Shown piece after piece: positions 10,597 through 19,815 of a stretch of DNA of 27,555 nt. The DNA is taken from contig SGPL01000443.1 in NCBI GenBank assembly GCA_004802705.1, positions 1-27,555 of the forward strand. The letters run 5' to 3'. The stretch's first letter is position 1. Every line of letters begins with the position of its first letter. The notes below the pieces were generated by a model. It had not been told where the DNA came from. It worked only from the letters and a program-made list of their open reading frames with translations, and made no database searches. The position numbers were made by a program, and so were the translations under genes. The stretch is from Bondarzewia mesenterica. Lineage: Eukaryota > Basidiomycota > Agaricomycetes > Russulales > Bondarzewiaceae.

Positions 10597-11329
10597 GCAG
10601 GACTGGCGAAGGANATATGANTGTCCCCAGTCTATTCGAAACATCCGTATGTCTTGAACTAATGTCATGTGGGACGAATTGGTGGAATGAGATAGACCGT
10701 ATGATGAGCGTACGTATNGTTTCTCCGCCACAGANTTCGAAACTCTTGGAGCGCTCATCGTTGTAAAGATGTCCGGCCCGTCACGAAGATCATAGGGNCT
10801 TCAATGGGAAGCCGCGACATCNTCGTTAAAGGTATTTTCTATACATCTGACCCACACACCAGCGACGATAAATAAATAGAGGATGCAACATGAGAAAAAG
10901 AGAAGCTTGCTTACTTCGAANACGTATNTAATTGTCCANATGACCTTTCATTACCGAGCCGTCGCGTCACAAGCAACCGTTGCTGTCGTCGANTTATTAT
11001 TACTGAAGAATCATGCTCACGATACGACTATGTACAGCAGTAAAGTCAACCAGAACACATATCATTGCAATGGTACAACAAGAACATTTTGACAAATCGA
11101 CCCAAAGGACCACCTCAACGCGTCTTTNCCGCGGTANTTGAGATGAGAGCGCTAAGCGCCACCGCCTGCATCGATCGTAAGCAGGNGGCGTGCATTGCGA
11201 CAAAGGGAGGCGACATGGATGCGACACGGATGAGCATATTGATATAGTGTGGGTAGTCGCATACAGTGGGTTGGCATGAATCGACATCGGGACTCCTATT
11301 GCGCAAGCCTAGCTGCCTTTTTGAGGCGT
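10597..11329. other. Intergenic region between the esterase and eL41 genes
   Basis: Contains the upstream region of the carboxylesterase gene and the presumed 3' UTR of the eL41 gene. Scattered Ns reduce reliability. I see no supported gene in it. Confidence 0.5.
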
Positions 11330-11466
11330 TTATTCTGCACNAAAAAGAGATCGACATGAAGAAGAGATGAAAGAAAGTCAAGGAGATACGCACTGGAACG
11401 AGCCCGCATCTTTCGGCGTTTGCGTCTGAGTCTGCGAGACCTCTTTTTCTTCCACTTCTCTCTCAT
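11330..11466 (-). CDS. RPL41: Ribosomal protein eL41 (60S subunit), 25 aa
   Basis: The smallest ribosomal protein, a single basic alpha helix of the 60S subunit. Exon 1 (11466-11394) encodes 24 residues starting MREKWKKKR and ending RKMRARS, plus the first A of a Lys codon. A GT-AG intron at 11393-11335 (59 nt) follows. Exon 2 (11334-11330) supplies AA and the stop TAA, giving the expected C-terminal ARSK. The total of 78 nt equals 25 codons plus stop, exactly the family length. Composition (mostly Arg and Lys) is diagnostic. A 5' UTR intron is possible: a GTACGT donor near 11568 on the - strand and a TCAG acceptor immediately before TATG. The gene is head-to-head with the gene starting at 11762, with 295 bp between start codons. 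Genes this short are often missed by automatic annotation. Confidence 0.93.
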
Positions 11467-11761
11467 ACTGACGATGAAAATGTGCGAAAAAAAACAAATC
11501 AGCGNCAGCACATCAAATCCCAGCCANGAAACAACAATAATGATGTGATCTATATGAGCAAGGACGTACATGTCGTGTTATGGANAGTGCTAAGGAGAGG
11601 AGGCGGAACGATGGAGCGGTGTGATGAGGCTCATAAACTGTACAGTAGGTGACTAAGCGAACATTCCACGCCACCGACGCGCGACTCAGACGTCACCGTT
11701 CGTTCTCTTTGCCCGCTGATGGTTGATTGACGCATCTCAGACGCGTCCTCGGTGCACTACG
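11467..11761. promoter_or_regulatory. Short divergent intergenic region between eL41 and the 382-aa gene
   Basis: Only 295 bp separate the two divergent start codons, so both promoters and 5' UTRs must fit here. The part nearest eL41 probably contains its 5' UTR intron. No full-consensus TATA element is apparent on either side. Confidence 0.5.
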
Positions 11762-13172
11762 ATGGGCAAGAAACGCAAGAGCGTTCCCGCAGCGCTANAT
11801 ACGGAACTCTCTGAATATGCTTCTCTTNTGCGAGTTTTGCGTACCAACAGTACCCTTGACGTTACATCACATCTGACATCGGCCGCTGGCTCTGGCAAGG
11901 CGACTACTAAGGCGGCACCTACACCAGAACGCGACGACGACGACGAATACTTTGATTTGGATAANGACTTAGACTCGGAGGGCGTTGATGAAGAGTCAGA
12001 GAGGCTCGTGAGCGAAGCACCGTCAGGACTTGTGCTGAGCGAGGNTGGCCCTTCCAAGAGACGAGACAAGAAACGGACCATGCGAGACAAGAAAGCNACT
12101 TCGGCGTCGACATCTGGGCTGGGCAAGAACCGTGATCGCGATANATGGACACGCTGGCCTCTCCTGACTGGGGATGTCCACATACCAGAATGGGGTTTTG
12201 AAGACGAGATTCACTTGCTTGCGCGGCAGTCCCTCAAGCTCCAGGGCGACGCCTCATCATCCCCCAAATCTAAGTCCAATTCTCCTCGCTCAGACCATAG
12301 TGGAGACGAGGTCGATGAGTTNGATGCCCTGCTATCTCCCTCCTCTCTCAGCGTCCTCTCCGACCTCTCCTCCGCTTACCTTAGCCAGCTGCTTGCCTCT
12401 CTAGCCGCGCATGNCCCTCTCGCNGANAAGAGCATGCAGAACCGCGTTCGGCCTATTCNATGGGACAGTGTGCTGAGCATCGTTAGCGTTTCCGGACTTG
12501 TCGATGATCAGTTAGTCTACAAACCTGTACTTCGCTCTCAATTAACTTACACATCTCTTCCNCGAATCANCAATCTTAGGGTCATTGCGAACGTNCAAGA
12601 ACGCATGGAACCTATCTATGGCCCCGCCTNGCACCGTTGTTTGTAGAGTTTTCTATTCATGCCGTANATTGTTTCTGATNACTTTGAACTCGATACAGTT
12701 TCAGAGCGGACTGNCCTCGGCCAGACATCCAAACGCAAGTTATCTGAGATCGANTCACAACATGACTTTAGTTTCTTGACTTTTCCTGGTGTTNACGATC
12801 CATTCGCGCCATGTGAACGTGAGGATTGATCTCGNTTTCTCTCAGATTTTTCCCATTCATATTTTTGATCATCTATGCNTANTTTCACCATTTATTCATC
12901 TACCTTCAACACATAATCCTTTGCCCTCNATAACACCNGATGCGACAGGAAAACGAGGACCGTACAAGAAACGAGGCCAGAAGTCTGCGACAGGGAAGAA
13001 GGGGAAGGGGAAGGCAAAGGACGAGTCGGAAGAGGNTGAGGANGATGGATGGTCAAGTGATTCGGTCCCGCTNGCTAGNGTTCTTCGAAGNTCAAGTCGT
13101 CTAGGCAAACTGAATAAGGAACCCGCCCGAGGTCAGGACGCTTCGCATTCTTCTAGGTCGGTGGAAATATGA
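11762..13172 (+). CDS. Nuclear-looking acidic/basic protein, 382 aa; possible Rrn9-like Pol I initiation factor
   Basis: Exons 11762-12510, 12580-12635, 12699-12818 and 12949-13172 keep phase and total 1149 nt (383 codons including stop). Intron 1 (GTTAGT...TTAG) and intron 3 (GTGAGG...ACAG) have usable sites; the intron 2 donor GTTGTT is weak, so that join is less sure. The protein starts MGKKRKS, then ELSEYASL.RVLRTN, an acidic stretch (DDDDEYFDLD), and a conserved-looking block WTRWPLLTGDVHIPEWGFED. A helical Leu/Ser-rich segment follows (about residues 200-250). The tail has an AT-hook-like basic patch, GKRGPYKKRGQK. From memory the WTxWPL block resembles Rrn9, a UAF subunit that recruits RNA polymerase I; this is a weak assignment and the safe call is an uncharacterised nuclear protein. 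Numerous Ns mask residues. Confidence 0.6.
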
Positions 13173-14192
13173 GCCTCTCGCATCTCCNATTTCATCGCAT
13201 TGCATACACGGGTCTTGCTCGCTCAACTTGGATTCGGTATGGTCCGTTTGGATCCGCCGAACTCGCGGAAGAACACGTNTNTTACACTTGTCTCTGCGCG
13301 GTNCAGTGAGTGCTATTGACGATTGTTCCGTCCTCNTTGAATTGGTCAAATACTCACGCCGTGCGTATCATCGCAGCAGCAAGTTGTGACATAACAGTAT
13401 CATATGTCATGGACTGGTAATTNAAACCCGTTTTTGAATAAATATGGTCCNCGGAAGGTAATCGCAGCTCTGCTTCTCCCTGAATGATCATCACCATGCC
13501 TGACAATGTTCTTGTTCTTGAGCAAATAGCAGATAGGAGACTTGGCCGAGAAAAATTCAGTGATGCACCTCAACCGACCTCTTCTTGGATCATTTAGAAG
13601 GCATCCAGTTGGCAAATAGATCGGGACAANCCGTCATCTCNCTGACTCTTTATCNCATTGATCATTTTTGTAACGTCAGACTTGACGATTTCCACTCNNG
13701 TTTAATCACTCTGAAGCGGCGCATNCTGATCTGNCGTGGGCACAGATGCGAGAGTGTAATGTGGCGCGGGGATGATCATCAGATAGTTCGGAACTGAATC
13801 GTGTGACTTGTGAAATGCTCGTTTATTGGGCGGTGTACTTGGAGATAAATTGAATCGAAGTCCAAGCGAGTGGAAATTGAAATATGTGTATGTGGGAGGG
13901 GNACGAATACACAGGTTCAGGAGCTCGAATGCCCGTTGAACGCACCGTACATGTCTTCTCAGGTCAAAGAGTTACAACCGCGAGTGATGATGCATTAGTG
14001 TCCATCCGTCTTTCCCGCACTTCAAGAGCCCCGGTATGCGACCCCTGCGTAGAGCAGATGAGTATCCTACAATGGACCTGCACGGAAAACATAGCCTAAC
14101 GAAGATATATGGCCCATCCTCTCACTTCCACCCACTGCACATAGCACGTATACTGAGATAGACATCTTGAGCCGGCCATGCAAGTGAGCAAC
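13173..14192. other. Convergent intergenic region
   Basis: Lies between the 3' ends of the 382-aa gene (+) and the hydrolase-fold gene (-). It should hold two 3' UTRs. Short frames on both strands show no recognisable domain. Ns continue to about 13735. Confidence 0.5.
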
Positions 14193-15144
14193 TCAAACAC
14201 TGGCAGTTTCGTTCGTAACCTCGTACAGCCCCCCGCCTCTGACGCGCCTGCCCAGCCGCTCACTCCAGAAGCGCATGATAGGCTCCCATTCTGTGCGAGA
14301 CTTGGGCATCGCGTCACCTTGGCCCGGTATCTTCACCTCCGAGACGACGGCGAAGCCTTTGCGGAACGCGGCGATGTCAAAGGAAGTGGAGGGTAAGGTG
14401 CGGTGAAAATACAGGAGTGGTGTAGGCGAGAGGCTGGTGAGCGTTGGGTAAGAGAGCAACGGACCCGAGATGGAGACGACTGAGCCTAACGTGCCATCAA
14501 GATTGTTAGGGGGAGACGAAGGTACGGAGTCACGCCACAGCTTGAGGGTGAATTCAACGGCGACGCTCCCGCCCTGAGCAAAGCCGAACATGTGAATGCG
14601 GTGCATCGGCCAATGACAGTCGCGCGTGAGGTGTGAAAGTATTTTGGAAAGGAGGGTCAGAGCGGGTGTTGGATTTGGGTGTGGATCGAGCTCGCCAAGT
14701 GGTGTAAAGGAGGGGTACCATTGATACGCATCTTCGTAGAGGTACGGGATTCTGGCAAGGGTCAAGTCCGGATGTGAGAACGCAGGTCGATACGGTAAGG
14801 AACTTACTGTTCAGGCGCACGCAATGAAAGCGTGGCTGTTTGTGGGAGGTTCAACGAGCGCGCGAGAGAGCTGAATGGGACGTGCGTATCACCTGTCACG
14901 GGTGAGCGGTGGGGATAAGTATAACATGCGCTGAAGATTAGTTAGCATTCGTGGCGACGTAGATAAGAGAGGGCTGACCGAGGCCATGCAAGAATATGAG
15001 CAAATTCTCGTCGGTGCCATCTGGGCTGGGAGCATACGTGAATGGTACGGGCATCGCTGGGGATTTTGGGGCTGGTTTTACGGATGGATTGCCATCTGAT
15101 GATGATATTGATTCGCGGACATGTATGTCGGAGGGGACGTCCAT
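14193..15144 (-). CDS. Alpha/beta-hydrolase-fold protein of the YDL057W type, apparently lacking the catalytic triad, 269 aa
   Basis: Exons 15144-14979, 14892-14808 and 14751-14193 total 810 nt and keep phase to the stop at 14195-14193. The fold resembles acyl-protein thioesterases/phospholipase-carboxylesterases: NLLIFLHGLGDTHVPF (strand and oxyanion turn), LNLPQTATLSLRAP, AYQWYPSF, a nucleophile-elbow motif MFGFAQGG, and a C-terminal PGQGDAMPKSRTEWEPIM. In active thioesterases the elbow is GFSQGG and the late motif ends in catalytic His. Here Ser is replaced by Ala142 and the His position by Asp230. The strand that normally carries HGxxD reads LLYFHRTLP, with no clear acid. From memory the yeast YDL057W family shares such changes, so this may be a conserved pseudoenzyme rather than a decayed gene. 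It has no signal peptide, so it is probably intracellular. Confidence 0.75.
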
Positions 15145-15718
15145 AGGCGTAGATTTCGAGTCTATTCGAGCTTGAGGTGGTGAAATGAGACTTCGTTTTG
15201 GATCATTTCACCACCTCAAGCTCGAAGTGCCGTCGCGAGTTATCAAACTCCGCGATTATGCAAGGCCAATATCGTAGACCGTCACAAGTAAAGCTTCAAA
15301 GTTCTCTGAGCAACTTTGCTTTGCCCTATTGGCTTAGATTTCGACTTTGAAGGCATATTGGCTCCCGGGGGGGGGTTCGAGAAAATCAAACGGAGGCCAA
15401 TCCTGAAAAGTTGGAGAATCAGACACAACCTGAATGCATCTGCCCCACAATTATAACTGTTATTTCATGCCAGTGAGGCAATTCATGATTGATGTAAAAC
15501 ATGCGATATGTGTAATCCCAGTGAAGACTCAAAACAATCCCCACAGCCAAGTAACGAGTGTGAGTGGGTCAAGGCGGGGTTGGGGATTACAAGTTGTCCA
15601 CGGGCAACTCCCGTTGACGGCGCTGGTGCCAACACATCCCCTTTCTTGAGCGCCAGCGGTCAAGCGCAGACGACTATCATCACTGAGCAAGAAACCACGG
15701 TCAAGAGCCCAACTTCAG
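15145..15718. other. Intergenic region containing a 24-bp perfect inverted repeat
   Basis: Lies between the hydrolase-fold start codon (15144, -) and the DUF1308 stop (15719, -). It contains the hairpin at 15165-15226 and a run of nine Gs near 15367-15375. No coding exon is supported. Confidence 0.55.
15165..15226. repeat. Perfect 24-bp inverted repeat with 14-nt loop
   Basis: The left arm (15165-15188, starting TTCGAGCTTGAGG) is the exact reverse complement of the right arm (15203-15226, ending CCTCAAGCTCGAA). The 14 nt between them (15189-15202) form the loop. No mismatch occurs over 24 bp. The proximal arm ends 20 nt before the ATG of the hydrolase-fold gene, so it probably falls in that gene's promoter or 5' leader. 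It could be a miniature inverted-repeat element remnant, a regulatory RNA hairpin or a protein-binding palindrome; I cannot tell which. Confidence 0.9.
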
Positions 15719-17772
15719 TTATCCATCAAAGTCCGACCTCATCCCTTCTGCCAGACTCCTTGGATCGACGATCCATATGCTCGCACTTCCCGCATTTAAG
15801 TTTGCGCCTCCGTCGGCATCTCCTTCATCTGCGCCGAACCCAATCCCCCTCCCTTTCATCTCCCTCATCATCGCCCGCACGCTCCCTCTGTTCGCCGTCA
15901 GCGTTGTCCACCCGCGTGTTGCTCCCCAAAGCAGGCTTTGCACTGTATGAACAGTCAGTTTCACGTTCGCGCGCATGACGGTCGCGCGCTGGATCTCGCC
16001 CTCGAGATCTCCCGCCCCTGGACCTGGAGTGTCCTCTGTCAGGATTGTGTCATCGACAGGGGTGCTGGGGCCAGACACAAGTTCGGGAGGCAGAGAGCGG
16101 GGGTGTGGGGCCGTGGAGTCCGCTAGGAGAAGCCGGCAAGTGCTTGCGAGCGCGCGAAAAAAGGGGCGATGAGTGGGATTATCGACGGTGTCAGGCTCCA
16201 ATGGCTCGGGCTCTGAGGACGGGAATATGCGGATGGGGTGCAGAGGCAGAAAGTTTCGTGGAAATCGCGAGCCATCCCAATACATACCCTGCAGCTCGGA
16301 CAAGGAAGCGGGGGAAGCGGAAAAGAGTGCATGAGCCCGCCTCTTCTCGTTCGGACCACCGATCTTTGCGACAATGCGCAGACATCGGTCTCGCGCCTCC
16401 GGAGTCGTCCAAAACTCCACATCGGAGAACGCATTGGGGGAAGCGTCCACGTCGGCAGAACGCCCGAGATCACTCAAGCGATCGTGCATCTCCTCCAACA
16501 AACCCTTCTGCATCTCCTGAAGCAGCTGCTCCGCGAGGGCCCGCGAATGTTTGGTGGTATCGTCCGTCCCATCGGCACATTCCGCATCCTGGCCCATGCC
16601 ATCGGCCGAAAGGCTGACATCGCTTTTCGACTTGCCCTTGTCGCCGTAGATTTTCGAGCGCTGTCTTGATCGCCGCCATTCAAGGTACGATGAGGAGGGG
16701 ACGAAGCGCTCGGATGCGCCTTCCGGTGTTTCGGGAAGGGATGCATGAGTAAGATCGGAAACAAGCGCGATGAGGACTGAGAGATCCAAGTTGATACGTG
16801 CGGTTGGTCGCAGCTGATGCGAGGGATGCGGAGGCAAGGACGATGACCGTCCCATCGCCGAGATACACGTATCGAACGCAGTATTTTCATGCCCGCCCAG
16901 CTGGACCTCCAGTCCCATTTCCTCCAACTTGCTGATCGTCAACGCAACTCTGGCATCATGTTCTTTTGGGTTGGTGGAGTCGGGATCCAGTCGTGTAAGT
17001 CTTAATATTATTTTGGGAGTCTGCGTCGTGCCCGGTAAGATATTGGACCGAGCTGCGTCGAGAAGCGCATGACCCATGCGAAGTATGGAGTTTGTGAATT
17101 CTGTCTGTGCGAGAGATGGTCGGTTTTCTGCATCCGAGTCAGAGTCAGAGTCTGTGTCGTAGGAATCGATTTCGCGGAATTCGGCGAGAAGGCGCGAATT
17201 TTTGATTCTGCAGACGATCTAGTCAAAACTCGATGTCCTTGTATGCGTAAAAAACGAAACTTTTACGTATTAACTCTAATCCACGAACATCCTTCGTCGG
17301 CCACAACATCAACTTTGACCGCTGATGATTTATTTTTTTTCGTTTGCATAAAAATGCTTGCCTATAGCGATGACAGGCCGTGGGGCGAGCAGCACTTCTT
17401 GCCAAACGGCGATCAGGTATGGGGCATTGGTAGACAAAGCTGACCGGTTAGCAGCACCAGGGTCGGCTAAAAACTACTATATTTTATCAGCGGTAAGTAT
17501 CGACGATGCATCTCGAAATGTGACCGAAGATTTTGGGGACTTGCCTTTTGTAAAACATCCATATCTCGCTTCACAGACTCTATAAAGGCTCTCAATCCGG
17601 GTAGCTGTTCTTGCGGAGACGGTTCACTGCTGTTATCTATCGATGAATCTATGACGGGTGGTTTGGGTATGGAGGGTTCGTATGCCAATGCGGACGAGTA
17701 TATTTGTTGAATATGCGCAAGTTGTTTTTGCAGGTCCGGATGAGCGAATCCAAATTTCTTTTTGACCTCCAT
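15719..17772 (-). CDS. DUF1308/UPF0415 (C7orf25-like) domain protein, about 638 aa
   Basis: Exons 17772-17545, 17466-17267 and 17207-15719 (TAA at 15721-15719). The start at 17772 gives MEVKKKFGFAHPDLQKQL, then EQLPGLRAFIESVKRD, STNAPYLIAVWQEVL, VKVDVVADEG.SWIRVNT, NSRLLAEFREIDSY, GLEVQLGGHENTAFDTC, and the C-terminal TVHTVQSLLWGATRGWTTLTANRG...IWIVDPRSLAEGMR. These are, from memory, the landmarks of the DUF1308 (UPF0415) family, thought to have a PIN-like C-terminal fold; function is unknown. A long acidic/Ser-rich insert lies between about residues 220 and 480. Intron 1 uses a GCAAGT donor (GC-AG), with a phase problem of one base. Exon 2 needs one base removed from a T8 run (17333-17340) to stay open. 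Either these are sequence errors or the gene is damaged. It is head-to-head with QCR8. Confidence 0.78.
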
Positions 17773-18043
17773 TGATTGTAGCGTGGGCAAGTTATTGAAT
17801 CGCGATGCTGGATCTAGAGTCCGAACGGTTCTAAAGCGATGGTGTATTTCGAGTCTTCAGTCTGTGATGAAAACGAATGACGTCGTCCGAACTTGTAAAT
17901 CGATTCTTCACCACGTGACTTGTGTCGAACCGACGTCGGGCGTGTATTTCCGGAGGCTCCCGCTGTCTACTATTCGTTCTCTTTCAAAAAATCTTCCAGT
18001 TGACTTTATCCCACTCCACCTCATCTACTTGAGTTTCGTCAAA
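17773..18043. promoter_or_regulatory. Divergent promoter region between the DUF1308 gene and QCR8
   Basis: Only 271 bp separate the two start codons. Both core promoters must lie within it. I see no full-consensus TATA box on either strand, and a pyrimidine-rich leader precedes the QCR8 ATG. Confidence 0.5.
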
Positions 18044-18662
18044 ATGAGGGCCACCGATGTACGCATGAGCGAAATGCCTGGACGTGCGTCTCTTTCGTAA
18101 CTTTTGTGCATAGTTTCGGCTTGACCTATGAGCTCTTGGAATAGCGAAGGTCTACGTGAGTAATCCCATGTTCAAGATTCGCTATAGCTGGCGTCCAAAA
18201 TCGTCTTCGCTTGCCTACTATCTGAGAGGAGCATTTCTGACGATGTGATGAATGTATCTGTGCAGAACCTTTGGTGGGGTGACAAGACCGGAACGAAGCA
18301 GAGAGGCATCATTCAATACTGTGCGTCTGATATCTCATTCGTTTCCGAATACTACAATTATCTCGGTGTTTTTGAAATTTCTTGCATTTTTTCAGCCGTG
18401 TCTCCTTTTCGTCAACGTGCTGCCGCCCATATGTTCCAGGGCTACATCTTCAACGGCTATCGCCGCCTTTCCGCGCAATTCGCCTACTGGGCCATCCCAT
18501 TCTCTATTGGTGCGAAATATATGTCCCGTTTCACCTGTTTTCTCTAGAGCTAGCTGACGTGACTGTGGAACAGGGTACGGCATCTACTCTTGGGCGAAGA
18601 GCCGTGACGCATGGCAGAGCAGCAAGGCTGGTCATCTTGCGCTGGGTGGTCATGAGCACTGA
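18044..18662 (+). CDS. QCR8: Cytochrome bc1 complex subunit 8 (ubiquinone-binding protein), 102 aa
   Basis: Small inner-membrane subunit of respiratory complex III (ubiquinol-cytochrome c reductase). Exons 18044-18083, 18145-18155 (11 nt), 18266-18320, 18396-18509 and 18574-18662 total 309 nt (103 codons) and end at TGA. The joined protein reads MRATDVRMSEMPGPKVYN, then LWWGDKTGTKQRGIIQYSV, SPFRQRAAAHMFQGY, FNGYRRLSAQFAYWAIPFSI as the membrane segment, and GYGIYSWAKSRDAWQSSKAG. These match the fungal QCR8 family in order and length. The 11-nt exon supplies PKVY, which restores the expected MPGPKVYN-LWWGDKTG sequence; without it phase is lost. It shares a 271-bp divergent promoter region with the DUF1308 gene. 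Confidence 0.93.
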
Positions 18663-19815
18663 GATGTAGTGCGCTTGAAAGTTACAGTTGGCGGTTGCTT
18701 GCATGCATAGCGCAATAGATATTCTCATTTGAGCTGTGTCGTCGACTTGTTCTGAGCACATCTTTAGGTTCGACCGAACCCTCCCGAACGCGTGAGGGTC
18801 TTGGTATCAGACTAAGCACACCTTAGCATTTACCCGACATGTCAGAGTTCCTGTCTAGTGATAACACTCCAGGTCTGCCCCATACTTTACTGCCATGTTA
18901 TCACTGATTGTCTACTACGAAGACTGCGCATGTTACAAGGCAAGTCATGACTCATATACATGTGCCAACCTTGGGATTTGATCAGGCCCGACAATTATTG
19001 CGGGTGGAAGTGAGGGCAATCGTTACACTACAAGTTGAAACGGTTCAGGGCCTCTCGCGTGGCTGAGCCCTATCCAAATGCACTAATTCCTGTAACTCCT
19101 TGTTGTACGTGGCCTTTGCAGCTCCTGTCGGCTCTCGGTATCCTAGTGACTTGAATTACTAGCAAGGGATTGGATCATTCCACGGCGACTGTGACAGCAA
19201 ATATTATGTTTGATCTACGGGACGCGGAGATCTAGATCTAGATTTTGTGAGGAATCAATATCAAGATGGATGTACTCCTCCAATACATCCGAAAGGTACT
19301 CCTGCATGATCCAGTTCTCTCACAAAAAGCATACGGAAAGGTTTCATTAAGCCTTAAGGGACCTCCTGATCGATCCCGATTTCTCTATTGAGGACTTCGA
19401 TAGGCTTGAGGTGGGAGTCTTCACAATCGGCATACTTAAATAATGAACTGTGCTTTGTCAAACAGAGCCCGACATCTGCTTGTACAATATACCTTCAATA
19501 CAGGATCTATCATGTTATCGGCAATTCACCCAATGCTCACGCACGCATTCCGACATTCAAGATACTACGAGCATAGTATTCCGATGCAGTACACAGCATG
19601 AAAGAAGCTAACATAACCACAAAAAAGGAGGGGCATGCTTATGCCTATCAGCGAAGCAGAATTGATATAACAAAGTCGTCAGGACACATGGCAAAATTAT
19701 CGTCAATCGTAAAGATTCATAATGTAGGAAACACTTTCCAAACATCTAAAGCAAAATAAATGGTCAGTCGTAAATCGTTCGTCGGAAAATCAGCTTAAAA
19801 TCAACGAGGTCGTAA
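18663..19815. other. Convergent intergenic region (about 1.15 kb), no gene recognised
   Basis: Lies between the QCR8 stop (+) and the stop of the large Pro/RS protein gene (-). Open frames are short and no tRNA, 5S or snRNA signature was seen. A small 7-bp inverted repeat (GGATGTA at 19268-19274 with TACATCC at 19284-19290) is present. Besides two 3' UTRs I see nothing supported. Confidence 0.5.

Noticed and set aside
13983..14156. C-box-like GTGATGA and a distant CTGA, considered as a C/D box snoRNA
   Set aside because: The spacing of about 170 nt is too long and no terminal stem or C'/D' boxes were seen.
14193..15144. Calling the hydrolase-fold gene an active acyl-protein thioesterase
   Set aside because: The Ser and His positions of the triad are Ala and Asp, so activity by the usual mechanism is not supported.
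17331..17370. A 40-nt GC-AG intron as an alternative to the T8 frameshift in the DUF1308 gene
   Set aside because: It would remove IGKHFYANEK, which fits the family, and is shorter than every other intron in the window; a one-base homopolymer error is simpler.
19268..19290. Small 7-bp inverted repeat in the QCR8-downstream region
   Set aside because: Too short to be distinguished from chance and not placed near a start or stop codon.
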